DNA of 64,000 bases from Variovorax atrisoli 110B (GCF_000382045.1 NZ_KB907450.1:1316204-1380203); one strand, 5' to 3'. Positions 36,822 to 47,023 are shown, counted from the stretch's first letter. Translations and numbers: made by a program. The notes: generated by a model not told the origin, from the letters alone.

Positions 36822-37145
36822 TCAGATGCGGAAGCTTTCCCCGCAGCCGCAGCGGTCGCGTTCGTTGGGGTTGTTGAACTTGAAGCCCTCGTTCAGGCCC
36901 TCGCGCACGAAGTCGAGCTGCGTACCGTCGATATAGGCAAGGCTCTTCGGGTCGACCAGCACCTTCACGCCGTGGTCTTCGAAGACCACGTCCTCCGGCG
37001 CCAGTTCGTCCACGTACTCGAGCTTGTAGGCCAGGCCCGAGCAACCCGTGGTCTTCACGCCCAGCCGCACACCCACCCCCTTGCCCCTCTTGCCGAGGTA
37101 GCGGGTGACGTGTCGGGCAGCGGCTTCTGTCAGCGTGACGGCCAT
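36822..37145 (-). CDS. iscA: A-type Fe-S carrier IscA
   Basis: A-type cluster carrier/scaffold of 107 residues. The three family cysteines are C35 (TTGCSG), C99 and C101 (RCGCGESF). The start at 37145 is preferred because it gives the usual A-type N-terminus; a start at 37172 would overlap iscU. It lies 1 bp after the iscU stop and is the last gene before the internal terminator. Confidence 0.95.
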   Translation of the reverse strand: MAVTLTEAAARHVTRYLGKRGKGVGVRLGVKTTGCSGLAYKLEYVDELAPEDVVFEDHGVKVLVDPKSLAYIDGTQLDFVREGLNEGFKFNNPNERDRCGCGESFRI

Positions 37146-37146
37146 G

Positions 37147-37569
37147 TCAGTGGACAGCTTCGGCAGCGGCACCGGTTTCGGTCTTCGCGCCGTGCTTGGC
37201 CTTGTAGTCGTTCACCGCTGCCTTGATGGCATCTTCCGCCAGGATGGAGCAGTGGATCTTCACCGGCGGCAGTGCCAGCTCCTCGGCGATCTGCGCGTTC
37301 TTGAGCGCAGCCGCTTCGTCGAGCGTCTTGCCCTTGACCCATTCGGTCACGAGCGACGACGAGGCGATGGCCGAGCCGCAGCCGTAGGTCTTGAAGCGTG
37401 CGTCTTCGATCACGCCGGTTTCGGGGTTGACCTTGATCTGCAGCTTCATCACGTCGCCGCAGGCCGGTGCGCCGACCATGCCGGTGCCGACGGAGTCGTC
37501 GCCCTTTTCGAAGGAGCCGACGTTGCGCGGGTTCTCGTAGTGGTCGATGACCTTGGAAGAATATGCCAT
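37147..37569 (-). CDS. iscU: Fe-S cluster scaffold IscU
   Basis: Scaffold on which [2Fe-2S] and [4Fe-4S] clusters are built, 140 residues. Ligands C37 (APACGD), C64 (YGCGSA), H106 and C107 (IHCSIL) are all present. The HscA recognition motif LPPVK is at 100-104. The C-terminal tail ([12 protein letters not shown]) is slightly longer than in E. coli. It lies 65 bp downstream of iscS. Confidence 0.97.
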   Translation of the reverse strand: MAYSSKVIDHYENPRNVGSFEKGDDSVGTGMVGAPACGDVMKLQIKVNPETGVIEDARFKTYGCGSAIASSSLVTEWVKGKTLDEAAALKNAQIAEELALPPVKIHCSILAEDAIKAAVNDYKAKHGAKTETGAAAEAVH

Positions 37570-37634
37570 GGTGTACCTCTCAAACTTTGTTCAATCGTGG
37601 TGCCTGGTGCGGGCCTGACCTGTCGTTTCCCGGG

Positions 37635-38855
37635 TCAGTGGGCCGACCACTGGATCGTGCTGATGTCGACGCCGTCCTGGAACATCTCCCACAGGGGGCT
37701 CAGCTCGCGCAGCTTGGCAACGTTGTGCTTGATGGTCGAAATGGCGTAGTCGATTTCTTCTTCGGTCGTGAAGCGGCCGATGGTCATGCGCAGGCTGCTG
37801 TGGGCCAGTTCGTCGCTGCGGCCCAGCGCCCGCAGCACGTAGCTGGGCTCGAGGCTGGCCGAGGTGCAGGCCGAACCCGACGACACCGCCAGGCCCTTGA
37901 TGCCCATGATCAGCGACTCGCCCTCGACGTAGTTGAAGCTCATGTTCAGGTTGTGCGGCACGCGGTGCTCGAGGTCGCCGTTGATGAACACCTGCTCGAT
38001 GTCCTTCAGGCCGTCGAGCAGGCGCTTCTGCAGGCGGCGCGCGTGCTCGATGTCCTTGTGCATCTCCAGCTTGGCGATGCGGTAGGCCTCGCCCATGCCG
38101 ACGATCTGGTGCGTGGGCAGCGTGCCCGAGCGCATGCCGCGCTCATGGCCACCACCGTGCATCTGCGCTTCCAGGCGCACGCGCGGCTTGCGTCGCACGA
38201 ACAGCGCGCCGATGCCCTTGGGGCCATAGGTCTTGTGCGAAGCCAGGCTCATCAGGTCGATGGGCAGCTTCGTGACGTCGATGTCGATCTTGCCGGTGGC
38301 CTGGGCAGCGTCGACGTGGAAGACGATGCCCTTCTCGCGGCAGATGTTGCCGATGGAGACCACATCCTGGATCACTCCGATCTCGTTGTTCACGAAGAGC
38401 ACGCTGACCAGGATGGTGTCGGGACGGATCGCTGCCTTGAACTCCTCCAGGTCGACAAGCCCGTTTTCCTCGACGTCGAGGTAGGTGACCTCGAAGCCCT
38501 GGCGCTCCAGTTCGCGCATGGTGTCGAGCACGGCCTTGTGCTCGGTCTTCAGGGTGATGAGGTGCTTGCCCTTGCCCTTGTAGAAATTGGCCGCGCCCTT
38601 GAGGGCGAGGTTGATCGACTCCGTGGCGCCCGAGGTCCAGACGATCTCGCGCGGGTCGGCGTTGATGAGCTCCGCCACCTGGCCGCGCGCCTTCTCGACC
38701 GCCTCTTCAGCCTCCCAGCCCCATGCGTGGCTGCGCGACGCCGGGTTGCCGAAGTGCTCGCGCAACCAGGGAATCATGGCGTCGACCACACGAGGGTCGA
38801 CCGGCGTGGTCGCGCCGTAATCGAGATAGATCGGGAAATGAGGAGTTACGTCCAT
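37635..38855 (-). CDS. iscS: Cysteine desulfurase IscS
   Basis: PLP enzyme that removes sulfur from cysteine for IscU and tRNA thiolation, 406 residues. The PLP lysine is K208 ([11 protein letters not shown]), and the persulfide-forming cysteine is C330 in the mobile loop [14 protein letters not shown], the group I arrangement. It is 91 bp after iscR in the same operon. Confidence 0.97.
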   Translation of the reverse strand: MDVTPHFPIYLDYGATTPVDPRVVDAMIPWLREHFGNPASRSHAWGWEAEEAVEKARGQVAELINADPREIVWTSGATESINLALKGAANFYKGKGKHLITLKTEHKAVLDTMRELERQGFEVTYLDVEENGLVDLEEFKAAIRPDTILVSVLFVNNEIGVIQDVVSIGNICREKGIVFHVDAAQATGKIDIDVTKLPIDLMSLASHKTYGPKGIGALFVRRKPRVRLEAQMHGGGHERGMRSGTLPTHQIVGMGEAYRIAKLEMHKDIEHARRLQKRLLDGLKDIEQVFINGDLEHRVPHNLNMSFNYVEGESLIMGIKGLAVSSGSACTSASLEPSYVLRALGRSDELAHSSLRMTIGRFTTEEEIDYAISTIKHNVAKLRELSPLWEMFQDGVDISTIQWSAH

Positions 38856-38946
38856 GGCTGGCTCGTGCTGGCGTGGGGGTTGTTCTTTGATCTGGGCTGC
38901 TCAGGCTGGCGCCCGAAGGCGCCGCCGGGACTCTGACTCGGCGCTA

Positions 38947-39483
38947 TCAGGACTTGGCGAAAGCGTTCCCGAGCGCGAACACCGAATTCGGCGCGTTCAC
39001 GCGAATCGGCTTGACCACCGGCTGCGCGGAGATCGCGCGCTTGACGACCGGCTTGTTCTCGATCTGCACGCCCTTGGCGATCTGGTCGTCGACCAGCTTC
39101 TGCAGCGTGACGGAGTCGAGGAACTCGACCATGCGCTGGTTCAGCGAGGCCCAGAGCTCGTGGGTCATGCAACGGCCGGCTTCGCCGAGGCAGTTTTCCT
39201 TGCCACCGCACTGGGTGGCGTCGATGGGTTCGTCGACGGAGACGATGATGTCGGCCACGGTGATGTCCGCGGCCTTGCGGCCGAGACTGTAGCCGCCGCC
39301 GGGGCCACGGGTCGACTCGACCAGCTCGTGGCGGCGCAGCTTGCCGAACAGCTGTTCGAGGTACGACAGCGAGATCTGCTGCCGCTGGCTGATCGCGGCC
39401 AGCGTGACCGGACCGGTGTTCTGACGCAACGCCAGATCGATCATGGCTGTGACCGCAAAACGGCCTTTGGTAGTGAGACGCAT
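38947..39483 (-). CDS. iscR: Fe-S-responsive transcriptional regulator IscR
   Basis: Rrf2-family regulator of 178 residues. The start at 39483 follows AAGGAG by 7 bases; a start at 39498 is open but weaker. The winged HTH is at about 25-60 (ISLSYLEQLFGKLR). Cluster ligands are C92, C98 and C105 with H108 (CGGKENCLGEAGRC then MTHE). The last Cys is one residue further along than in E. coli. It heads the isc operon and probably represses it through the IscR box at 39624-39648. Confidence 0.96.
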   Translation of the reverse strand: MRLTTKGRFAVTAMIDLALRQNTGPVTLAAISQRQQISLSYLEQLFGKLRRHELVESTRGPGGGYSLGRKAADITVADIIVSVDEPIDATQCGGKENCLGEAGRCMTHELWASLNQRMVEFLDSVTLQKLVDDQIAKGVQIENKPVVKRAISAQPVVKPIRVNAPNSVFALGNAFAKS

Positions 39484-39623
39484 CGCAAGCTCCTTCAAGT
39501 GCTTACCGTTGAAACGACACCTTGGTCCAGGACCGCGGTGACTTCGTCTCCGCCCTGCCCGGCCCCTGACGCTGGTGAACCAGTCAGTAGGAGTCGGTCC
39601 TTCATCGCGAAGTTCTTCTGGTT

Positions 39624-39652
39624 GTTGTTGAGTATTTCGCTCAAGTATAACA
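39624..39652 (-). promoter_or_regulatory. isc operon promoter with type 1 IscR box
   Basis: On the minus strand 39648-39624 matches the 25-base E. coli type 1 IscR consensus at 20 positions by my alignment, with inverted TTGAG/CTCAA arms. An extended -10, TGT-TATACT (39652-39644), overlaps its left end, so bound IscR would block RNA polymerase. Confidence 0.7.
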
Positions 39653-39655
39653 GAA

Positions 39656-39678
39656 GGCCCCGAGGTCTGCTCGGGTAA
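39656..39678 (-). terminator. Weak terminator-like hairpin after uvrB
   Basis: CCCGAG-CAGAC-CTCGGG stem just upstream of the isc promoter on the minus strand, followed by a weak GCCTTCTGTT tail. It may end the uvrB transcript. Confidence 0.35.
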
Positions 39679-39717
39679 ACCCCAGCGCGGCCCGATCCGG
39701 GCTTGAAGACGTTCGCG

Positions 39718-41835
39718 CTACTTCCCGATGCTGACGATGTTGTCGCCGCCGGAAGCCCCGAAAGCCTGCTCCCGAAGCAGGGCCAGCTGGTCGCGGACGC
39801 GGGCCGCCTTCTCGAACTCGAGATTGCGGGCGTGCTCCAGCATCTGCTTTTCGAGCCGCTTGATCTCCCGGGAGATGTCCTTCTCGCTCATGTCCTCGAC
39901 CTTGGCGCGTTCCAGGTCGAGCTTGGCGGCCTCCTTGCCGCTCTTTTCGCTGTAGACGCCGTCGATCAGGTCGCGCACCTGCTTGACGATGCTGCGCGGC
40001 GTGATGCCGTTGGCCTCGTTGTACGCGATCTGGCGGGCGCGGCGGCGTTCGGTTTCGTCGATGGCCTTCTTCATCGAGTCGGTCATCCTGTCGGCGTAGA
40101 GGATCGCCTTGCCGTTCAGGTTCCGCGCGGCGCGGCCGATGGTCTGGATCAGCGAGCGCTCCGCGCGCAGGAAGCCTTCCTTGTCGGCATCGAGGATCGC
40201 CACCAGCGACACCTCCGGAATGTCCAGCCCCTCGCGCAGCAGGTTGATGCCCACCAGCACGTCGAATGTGCCCAGCCGCAGGTCGCGCAGGATCTCCACC
40301 CGCTCCACCGTATCGACGTCGCTGTGCAGGTAGCGCACCTTCACGCCGTTGTCGCCCAGGTAGTCGGTCAACTGCTCGGCCATGCGCTTGGTCAGCGTGG
40401 TGATCAGCACCCGCTCGTTCTTCTCGACGCGCGTGCGTATCTCGCCCAGCACGTCGTCGACCTGGTGGGTGGCGGGACGCACCTCGACCTCGGGGTCGAT
40501 CAGGCCGGTAGGCCGCACCAGCTGCTCGACCACGTTGCCGGCATGGTCCTTCTCGTACTGCGCCGGCGTGGCCGACACGAAGATGCACTGCCGCACACGG
40601 GCCTCGAACTCCTCCAGCTTGAGCGGCCGGTTGTCCAGGGCGCTCGGCAGGCGGAAGCCGTACTCGACCAGCGTGAGCTTTCGCGCGCGGTCGCCGTTGT
40701 ACATGCCGCCGAGCTGGCCGACCATCTGGTGGCTCTCGTCGAGGAACATCAGGGCGTCCTTCGGCAGGTAGTCGGTCAGCGTGGGTGGCGGGTCGCCCGG
40801 GGCGGCGCCCGAAAGGTGCCGCGTGTAGTTCTCGATGCCCTTGCAGTGACCGATTTCCGACAGCATCTCCAGGTCGAAGCGCGTGCGCTGCTCCAGCCGC
40901 TGCGCCTCCACCAGCTTGCCGGCGCCGACCAGTTCCTTGAGCCGCTCGGCCAGTTCGATCTTGATGGTCTCCACCGCCGCCAGCACCTTGTCCCGCGGCG
41001 TCACGTAGTGGCTCGACGGGTACACGGTGAAGCGCGGCACCTTCTGCCGGATGCGCCCGGTCAGCGGGTCGAAGAGCTGCAGCGACTCGATCTCGTCGTC
41101 GAACAGCTCGAATCGGATCGCCAGCTCGCTGTGCTCGGCCGGAAACACGTCGATGGTGTCGCCGCGCACCCGGAACGTGCCGCGCGCGAAGTCCTGCTCG
41201 TTGCGCGTGTACTGCATGCGGATCAGCTGCGAGATGAGGTCGCGCTGGCCGACCTTGTCGCCGACGCGGGCAATCAGCCGCATCTCCATGTAGTCCTCGG
41301 GGGTACCGATGCCGTAGATCGCGCTCACCGTGGCCACGATGACCGTGTCGCGCCGCTCCAGCACGCTTTTTGTGGCCGACAGGCGCATCTGCTCGATGTG
41401 CTCGTTGATCGACGAGTCCTTCTCGATGAACAGGTCGCGCTGGGGCACGTAGGCCTCGGGCTGGTAGTAGTCGTAGTAGCTGACGAAGTACTCCACGGCG
41501 TTCTTGGGGAAGAACTCGCGGAACTCGCTGTACAGCTGCGCCGCCAGTGTCTTGTTGGGCGCGAACACGATGGCGGGACGGCCCATGCGGGCGATCACGT
41601 TGGCCATGGTGAAGGTCTTGCCCGAGCCGGTCACGCCCAGCAGGGTCTGGAACGACTCGCCGTCCTTCACGCCCTCCACCAGCCCCTCGATGGCCGCGGG
41701 CTGGTCGCCGGCAGGCGGATAGGGCTGGTAGAGCTCGAAGGGCGAGCCGGGAAATTTGACGAATTCGCCCTGTTTCGCCGGCCCGCTCGGGTCGAGTTTC
41801 TTCAGGTCTGCTATGGCTTCGTTGTTCTCTGGCAT
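39718..41835 (-). CDS. uvrB: Excinuclease ABC subunit B
   Basis: DNA helicase-like core of nucleotide excision repair, 705 residues. Walker A is [10 protein letters not shown]. The beta-hairpin that clamps damaged DNA is in [12 protein letters not shown]. Later helicase motifs include QTIGRAARN, and the C-terminal UVR domain (about 655-690) binds UvrC. The start at 41835 is preferred; an extension to 41892 lacks family similarity. It is divergent from the aminotransferase gene. Confidence 0.97.
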   Translation of the reverse strand: MPENNEAIADLKKLDPSGPAKQGEFVKFPGSPFELYQPYPPAGDQPAAIEGLVEGVKDGESFQTLLGVTGSGKTFTMANVIARMGRPAIVFAPNKTLAAQLYSEFREFFPKNAVEYFVSYYDYYQPEAYVPQRDLFIEKDSSINEHIEQMRLSATKSVLERRDTVIVATVSAIYGIGTPEDYMEMRLIARVGDKVGQRDLISQLIRMQYTRNEQDFARGTFRVRGDTIDVFPAEHSELAIRFELFDDEIESLQLFDPLTGRIRQKVPRFTVYPSSHYVTPRDKVLAAVETIKIELAERLKELVGAGKLVEAQRLEQRTRFDLEMLSEIGHCKGIENYTRHLSGAAPGDPPPTLTDYLPKDALMFLDESHQMVGQLGGMYNGDRARKLTLVEYGFRLPSALDNRPLKLEEFEARVRQCIFVSATPAQYEKDHAGNVVEQLVRPTGLIDPEVEVRPATHQVDDVLGEIRTRVEKNERVLITTLTKRMAEQLTDYLGDNGVKVRYLHSDVDTVERVEILRDLRLGTFDVLVGINLLREGLDIPEVSLVAILDADKEGFLRAERSLIQTIGRAARNLNGKAILYADRMTDSMKKAIDETERRRARQIAYNEANGITPRSIVKQVRDLIDGVYSEKSGKEAAKLDLERAKVEDMSEKDISREIKRLEKQMLEHARNLEFEKAARVRDQLALLREQAFGASGGDNIVSIGK

Positions 41836-41843
41836 GGCTGTTC

Positions 41844-41872
41844 CCGACAGGTGGCGCTCGCGCCGGTAAAAT
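41844..41872 (+). promoter_or_regulatory. Predicted promoter of the aminotransferase gene
   Basis: CCGACA (41844-41849, 4/6), a 17-bp spacer and TAAAAT (41867-41872, 5/6). It gives a leader of about 60 bases before the ATG at 41941. Confidence 0.5.
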
Positions 41873-41940
41873 TCAAGGCAACCGGAAAGCATAAAGCCTC
41901 ATCCGGTTGCAGCGCAGCTTTCATCCCAAAGGACCTTTCC

Positions 41941-43137
41941 ATGTCTATGTTCACCGCGGTCGAAATGGCACCGCGCGACCCGATCCTCGGCCTCAACGAA
42001 CAATTCGCAGCCGACACCAACCCCAACAAGGTCAATCTCGGCGTCGGCGTCTATTACGACGACAACGGCAAGCTGCCCCTGCTGCAGTGCGTGCAGGCGG
42101 CCGAGCAGAACATGATGAAAGCGCCCACCGCGCGCGGCTACCTCCCCATCGACGGCATCGCCGCCTACGACAACGCCGTCAAGGCGCTGGTCTTCGGTGC
42201 CGACAGCGAGCCCGTCACCTCCGGCCGCGTCGCCACCATCCAGGCCATCGGCGGCACGGGTGGCCTGAAGGTCGGCGCCGACTTCCTGAAGAAGCTCAAC
42301 CCCAACGCCAAGGTGCTGATCAGCGACCCGAGCTGGGAAAACCACCGCGCGCTCTTCACCAACGCCGGCTTCGAAGTCGAGAGCTACCCCTACTACGACG
42401 CCGCCAAGCGCGGCATCAACTTCGACGGCATGCTGGCCGCGCTCAACGCAGCTCCCGCCGGCACCATCGTCGTGCTGCACGCCTGCTGCCACAACCCGAC
42501 CGGCTACGACATCACCCCGGCCCAGTGGGACCAGGTGGTCGCCGCCGTCAAGGCGAAGGGCCTGGTGCCCTTCCTCGACATGGCCTACCAGGGCTTCGGC
42601 TACGGCCTGAAGGAAGACGGCGCGGCCGTCGCCAAGTTCGTGGCTGCCGGCCTGACCTTCTTCGTCTCGACCTCGTTCTCCAAGAGCTTCAGTCTCTACG
42701 GCGAGCGCGTCGGCGCCCTGTCGGTGCTGTGCGAGAACAAGGAAGAAGCCGCCCGCGTGCTGTCGCAGCTCAAGATCGCCATCCGCACCAACTACAGCAA
42801 CCCGCCCACGCACGGCGGCGCCGTGGTGGCCGCAGTGCTCGGCAACCCCGAGCTGCGCACCCTCTGGGAGAAGGAACTGGGCGAGATGCGCGTGCGCATC
42901 AAGGCCATGCGCCAGGCGCTGGTCGACGGCCTGAAGGCTGCCGGCGTGAAGGAAGACATGAGCTTCATCACCACCCAGATCGGCATGTTCAGCTACTCGG
43001 GCCTCACCAAGGACCAGATGGTGCGCCTGCGCAGCGAGTTCGGCGTGTACGGCACCGACACCGGCCGCATGTGCGTGGCCGCGCTCAACAGCAAGAACAT
43101 CGAGCACGTCTGCGCTTCGATCGCCAAAGTCATCTAG
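41941..43137 (+). CDS. tyrB: Aromatic amino acid / aspartate aminotransferase
   Basis: Class I PLP aminotransferase of 398 residues, the Ia subgroup of AspC and TyrB. Conserved elements are GVYYDDNGKLPLL, the CCHNPTGYD block (substrate and PLP contacts) and the PLP lysine in STSFSKSFSLYGERVG. An arginine near the C-terminus (GTDTGRMCVAAL) binds the alpha-carboxylate. AspC and TyrB cannot be separated confidently by eye, so the symbol is provisional. A second in-frame ATG is two codons later. It is monocistronic and followed by a hairpin at 43149. Confidence 0.85.
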   Translation: MSMFTAVEMAPRDPILGLNEQFAADTNPNKVNLGVGVYYDDNGKLPLLQCVQAAEQNMMKAPTARGYLPIDGIAAYDNAVKALVFGADSEPVTSGRVATIQAIGGTGGLKVGADFLKKLNPNAKVLISDPSWENHRALFTNAGFEVESYPYYDAAKRGINFDGMLAALNAAPAGTIVVLHACCHNPTGYDITPAQWDQVVAAVKAKGLVPFLDMAYQGFGYGLKEDGAAVAKFVAAGLTFFVSTSFSKSFSLYGERVGALSVLCENKEEAARVLSQLKIAIRTNYSNPPTHGGAVVAAVLGNPELRTLWEKELGEMRVRIKAMRQALVDGLKAAGVKEDMSFITTQIGMFSYSGLTKDQMVRLRSEFGVYGTDTGRMCVAALNSKNIEHVCASIAKVI

Positions 43138-43148
43138 GTGACAGCAAT

Positions 43149-43193
43149 GTGTGAGGGAATCCGCCACGGGCGACGATTCCTTCACACTCTTTC
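43149..43193 (+). terminator. Hairpin terminator after the aminotransferase
   Basis: A 13-bp stem GTGTGAGGGAATC / GATTCCTTCACAC with one G-T pair and a 13-base loop, then a weak TCTTTC tract. Confidence 0.6.
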
Positions 43194-43295
43194 CCGGAAG
43201 AGCCCCGGCGGCGAGTGAATGTAGGGGTTAGGCCTCCTGCAACGCAGCGGATGCGCTGATATATTGCGCCGCAACATTCCACTCCAAGACCTCCG

Positions 43296-44702
43296 ATGCT
43301 CTATCAACTCTACGAAGCCCAGCGTTCCCTGATGGAGCCGTTTGCGGACTTCGCACAGGCGGCCTCCAAGCTCTACAGCCCTGGTGCCGTGTGGGGCCAG
43401 CTTCCGATCTCCCAGCGCATGGCCGCGAGCTACGACCTGCTCTACCGCCTGGGCAAGGACTATGAGAAGCCCGAGTTCAACATCAAGTCGGTCAAGGTCG
43501 ATGGCGCGGAAGTGGTGATCCAGGAGGTCGTCGAGTTCGACAAGCCCTTCTGCGAGCTGCGCCGCTTCAAGCGCTTCACGGACGATCCGCACACCCTCAA
43601 GACGCTCAAGAGCCAGCCCGTGGTGCTGATCGTGGCGCCCCTGTCGGGCCACTACGCCACGCTGCTGCGCGACACCGTGCGCACCATGCTGCAGGATCAC
43701 AAGGTCTACATCACCGACTGGAAGAACGCACGCATGGTGCCGCTCGCCGAAGGCGAGTTCCACCTCGACGACTACGTCAACTACGTGCAGGAGTTCATCC
43801 GCCGCCTGCAGGCCGAATACGGCAACTGCCACGTGGTGAGCGTGTGCCAGCCGACCGTGCCGGTGCTCGCGGCCGTCTCGCTCATGGCCAGCCGCGGCGA
43901 GACCCTGCCGCTCACCATGACGATGATGGGCGGCCCCATCGACGCTCGAAAGTCGCCCACCGCGGTGAACAACCTTGCAATGAACAAGAGCTTCGAGTGG
44001 TTCGAGAACAACGTGATCTATCGCGTGCCGCAAGGCTTCCCTGGCGAGGGCCGCAGGGTGTATCCGGGCTTCCTGCAGCACACCGGCTTCGTGGCGATGA
44101 ACCCCGACCGCCACGCCAGCAGTCACTACGACTACTTCAAGAACCTGATCAAGGGCGACGACGCCAGCGCCGAGGCCCACCGCAAGTTCTACGACGAGTA
44201 CAACGCCGTGCTCGACATGGACGCCGATTACTACCTCGAGACCATCCGCACGGTGTTCCAGGAGTTCGACCTGGTCAACGGCACGTGGGATGTGCGCAAC
44301 CCCAAGGGCCAGCTGGAGCGCGTGCGCCCGCAGGACATCCGCTCGACCGCCCTGCTCACCGTCGAAGGCGAGCTCGACGACATCTCGGGCTCGGGCCAGA
44401 CCGAGGCCGCGCACAGCCTGTGCACCGGCATCGCGAACGACAAGCGCGAGCACTACGAGGTCAAGGGCGCCGGCCACTACGGCATCTTCAGCGGCCGCCG
44501 CTGGCGCGAACTGGTCTACCCCAAGATGCTGAAGTTCATCGCCGCCAATGACCAGCCGCAAAGCCGCGCCAGCAGCCGCGGCGGCCTGGGCGCCGAAGAC
44601 ACCGTCAAGCCCGGGCGCAGGATTCCCGCTTCGGTCGCCGCCAAGAAGGCGCCGGCGAAGAAGACCGCCACCGTGGCGGCGAAGAAGCGCGCCGCCTCCT
44701 GA
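43296..44702 (+). CDS. phaZ: Intracellular polyhydroxyalkanoate depolymerase
   Basis: Cytosolic enzyme that mobilises stored PHB granules, 468 residues. It matches the PhaZ1 type with a cysteine nucleophile in VSVCQPTVP (C184). The PhaZ1 triad acid and histidine fall in the GELDDISGSGQ and KGAGHYGIFSGRRW regions. There is no signal peptide, as expected for granule mobilisation. The last 45 residues (AAKKAPAKK-type, Lys/Ala/Pro-rich) look like the histone-like tails of PHA granule proteins and may bind DNA or granules. PHB is degraded to 3-hydroxybutyrate/CoA, which connects to the carbon-storage theme of the region. Confidence 0.9.
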   Translation: MLYQLYEAQRSLMEPFADFAQAASKLYSPGAVWGQLPISQRMAASYDLLYRLGKDYEKPEFNIKSVKVDGAEVVIQEVVEFDKPFCELRRFKRFTDDPHTLKTLKSQPVVLIVAPLSGHYATLLRDTVRTMLQDHKVYITDWKNARMVPLAEGEFHLDDYVNYVQEFIRRLQAEYGNCHVVSVCQPTVPVLAAVSLMASRGETLPLTMTMMGGPIDARKSPTAVNNLAMNKSFEWFENNVIYRVPQGFPGEGRRVYPGFLQHTGFVAMNPDRHASSHYDYFKNLIKGDDASAEAHRKFYDEYNAVLDMDADYYLETIRTVFQEFDLVNGTWDVRNPKGQLERVRPQDIRSTALLTVEGELDDISGSGQTEAAHSLCTGIANDKREHYEVKGAGHYGIFSGRRWRELVYPKMLKFIAANDQPQSRASSRGGLGAEDTVKPGRRIPASVAAKKAPAKKTATVAAKKRAAS

Positions 44703-44731
44703 GGCGGCCGCGCATCGACGACAACAGCCAG

Positions 44732-45367
44732 GTGAACGGGCTCGCCGCACGCATCAACGACGCACTGCCTCAGACGCAGTGCACACGTTGCGGCTACCCG
44801 GATTGCGCAGGCTACGCGCAGGCCGTGGCCGACGGCGAGGCCGGCATCAACCAGTGCCCGCCGGGCGGCGCCGAAGGCATAGAGCGGCTCTCCCGCATCA
44901 CCGGCCGCCCAGCCCTGCCCCTCGATCCCCAGTTCGGCATCGAAGGTCCGCGCGCCATGGCCGTGATCGACGAGGCCTGGTGCATCGGCTGCACGCTGTG
45001 CCTCGACGCCTGCCCCACCGACGCCATCGTGGGCATCAACAAGCGCATGCACACGGTGATCGAGGCCCATTGCACGGGCTGCGAGCTGTGCATTCCGGTC
45101 TGCCCCGTCGATTGCATCTCGCTCGAGGTCGAGACGCCGGGCCGCAGCGGCTGGCAGGCCTGGTCGGCCGAGCAAGCCGACAGCGCGCGCGCCCGCTACG
45201 AGGTGCACGGCAGGCACCGCAACACCGACGCCCGCCTTGCCGAAACAGCCCCCGAAGCCGAAGCCCCCCAGGACGCCGACGCCCGCAAGCGCTCCATCGT
45301 CGAGGCCGCCCTGGCGCGCGCCCGCGCCTCCTCCCTGCAGCGACGCCCTCCCGCTGGCAAAGCATGA
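44732..45367 (+). CDS. RnfB-like ferredoxin protein
   Basis: Protein of 211 residues with a GTG start. It has an RnfB-type Fe-S domain with CTRCGYPDCAGYA and QCPPGG, then two [4Fe-4S] ferredoxin motifs: CIGCTLCLDACP and CTGCELCIPVCP. A Lys/Ala-rich tail follows. No N-terminal membrane helix or other rnf genes are present, so this is the stand-alone RnfB form common in betaproteobacteria. It overlaps the LysE-type transporter gene by ATGA. Confidence 0.85.
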   Translation: MNGLAARINDALPQTQCTRCGYPDCAGYAQAVADGEAGINQCPPGGAEGIERLSRITGRPALPLDPQFGIEGPRAMAVIDEAWCIGCTLCLDACPTDAIVGINKRMHTVIEAHCTGCELCIPVCPVDCISLEVETPGRSGWQAWSAEQADSARARYEVHGRHRNTDARLAETAPEAEAPQDADARKRSIVEAALARARASSLQRRPPAGKA

Positions 45368-46002
45368 CGCTCGACACCCTGCTGATCTACGTCGTCGCCT
45401 CGCTGGCGCTGGCCCTGATTCCCGGGCCGACGATGCTGCTGGCGCTGTCCAACGGCATCGAAGGCGGCATGCGCCGCGCGAGCTGGGGCATCGCGGGAGC
45501 GTCGCTGGGCAGCAGCACGCTGATCGCGGTCGTGGCGCTCGGGCTGGGGTCGCTGCTGGCGGCCTCCGAATGGCTCTTCAATGCCATCCGCGTGGCCGGC
45601 GTGGCCTATCTGGTTTGGCTGGGCATCAAGCTCTGGCGCAGCGAGGCGACCGACCTGCGCACCGCGCTGGCCAGGTCGCCGCTCGAAGCGCGGCCGCACG
45701 GGCGCATCGCCCTCCTGCGCAGCCTCGCGGTGGCGCTGTCGAACCCGAAGACGGTGCTGTTCTTCGCGGCCTTCCTGCCGCAGTTCGTCGACATCACGAA
45801 GCCGCAGGGCCCGCAGTACCTGCTGCTGGGCGCGGTGTTCGTCGCGCTCGACACCTGCGTGATGCTGGCCTACGCGGGCGCCGGCACGCAGGCCGTGCGG
45901 TTCCTCTCGCAGCGCGGCATCAGGTTGATGAACCGCGGCTGCGCGGCCGGCATGTGGCTGCTGGCCGCCACGCTGGCCGTGTGGCGCCGCCCCGGCTTGT
46001 AA
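45364..46002 (+). CDS. LysE-family amino-acid exporter
   Basis: Inner-membrane exporter of 212 residues with about six hydrophobic segments. The N-terminus YVVASLALALIPGPTMLLALSNG is the LysE/RhtB signature (PGP), and ALSNPKTVLFFAAFLPQFV is the second family block. Substrate is probably a neutral amino acid or a homoserine-like compound, but this is not shown. Its ATG overlaps the RnfB-like stop. It is followed by a copy of the dispersed repeat. Confidence 0.88.
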   Translation: MTLDTLLIYVVASLALALIPGPTMLLALSNGIEGGMRRASWGIAGASLGSSTLIAVVALGLGSLLAASEWLFNAIRVAGVAYLVWLGIKLWRSEATDLRTALARSPLEARPHGRIALLRSLAVALSNPKTVLFFAAFLPQFVDITKPQGPQYLLLGAVFVALDTCVMLAYAGAGTQAVRFLSQRGIRLMNRGCAAGMWLLAATLAVWRRPGL

Positions 46003-46010
46003 CAAGTTCT

Positions 46011-46097
46011 CCCCCAGGCTTCGCGCACTTCGTGTCGCTGCGCCACCCCCTTCCGGGGCAACACCTGCGGCCTGGCAAAGCCGGTTCCGCGGTGTTC
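46011..46097 (-). repeat. Dispersed intergenic repeat, copy 2
   Basis: Minus-strand copy: CGCGGAACCGGCTTTGCC, a C-run/G-run centre and CGACACGAAGTGCGCGAAG. It fills most of the gap between the convergent LysE-type and EamA-type genes. Confidence 0.88.
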
Positions 46098-46111
46098 CTG
46101 GCAATACCGGT

Positions 46112-47023
46112 TCAACCTCTGCGCTTGAAGAGCATCAGCAGCACGCCGGCCAGCACGACGGCCACGGCGTACCACTCGAAGCGCGTGACGGCCTCGTTGG
46201 CGATCCACACGCCCAGCAGCATCGCGATCACCGGGTTGACGAAGGTGTAGCTCGCGGCCAGGCCGGCCGGCGCACGCGCCAGCAGCACCATGTAGGCATT
46301 GAAGGCGATCAGCGAGCCGAACACCACCAGGTAGACCCAGGCGGCGAGCGCCTCGGGCCGAGGCGGCCAGCTCATGGTCTCACCCGAGACGGCCGCCAGC
46401 CCCATCAGCACCACGCCACCGCAGAGCATCTCGCTCGCGAAGCCCATCGCGCCGGGCGCGAGCGGCAGGCTGCGCTGGCTCAGCACGCTGCCCAGCGACC
46501 AGCAGGCGGTCGCGATGCAGATCGCCACCAGCCCCTCAGGCGACGCGCGGAAGCCGCTGCCCTGCGTGAGCATCAGCACGCCGACGAGGCCGAGCGCGAT
46601 GCCGGCTGCTTCCAGCTTCGACGGCTTCACGCCCCATATCAGGTTTAGCAGCGCGATCAGCAGCGGAATCACCGCAATGAACGCCACCACCAGCCCCGAG
46701 CCGATCGACACCTCGGCGTAGGCCGTTCCGCCCATGCCGCCGCCCAGCATCAGCGCGCCGACGATCAGGGCGTTGCGCCATTGCGCGAGCGACGGCCACG
46801 GCGCCCCGCGCCAGCGCATCCAGGCCGCGAGCAGCACGCCCGCGAACAGGAAGCGCGAGCCCATCTGCAGGAAAGGCGGGAAGCTGATCAGCGCGTACTT
46901 GATCGCGAGGTATGTCGAGCCCCACACCAGCCACGTGGCGGCGAGGCAGAGCCACAGCAGCGGCGGCAGCCCTGGCCGGGCGGCGCCGGGCGAGGCGTGT
47001 GCGGGAGAAGCGAGGGTCGGCAT
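46112..47023 (-). CDS. EamA/DMT-family transporter
   Basis: Inner-membrane protein of 303 residues with ten hydrophobic segments and the duplicated EamA domain (repeats about 10-150 and 160-298). Family blocks include WGSTYLAIKYAL and GSLIAFNAYMVLL. It is an RhaT/YdcZ-type drug/metabolite exporter; substrate unknown. It is divergent from the Lrp-type regulator at 47168, and such pairs often share control (inference). Confidence 0.9.
   Translation of the reverse strand: MPTLASPAHASPGAARPGLPPLLWLCLAATWLVWGSTYLAIKYALISFPPFLQMGSRFLFAGVLLAAWMRWRGAPWPSLAQWRNALIVGALMLGGGMGGTAYAEVSIGSGLVVAFIAVIPLLIALLNLIWGVKPSKLEAAGIALGLVGVLMLTQGSGFRASPEGLVAICIATACWSLGSVLSQRSLPLAPGAMGFASEMLCGGVVLMGLAAVSGETMSWPPRPEALAAWVYLVVFGSLIAFNAYMVLLARAPAGLAASYTFVNPVIAMLLGVWIANEAVTRFEWYAVAVVLAGVLLMLFKRRG

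Noticed and set aside
39703..43137. Single long plus-strand frame through uvrB into the aminotransferase
   Set aside because: Only the part from 41941 encodes a protein family; upstream it is antisense to uvrB. The start was set at 41941.
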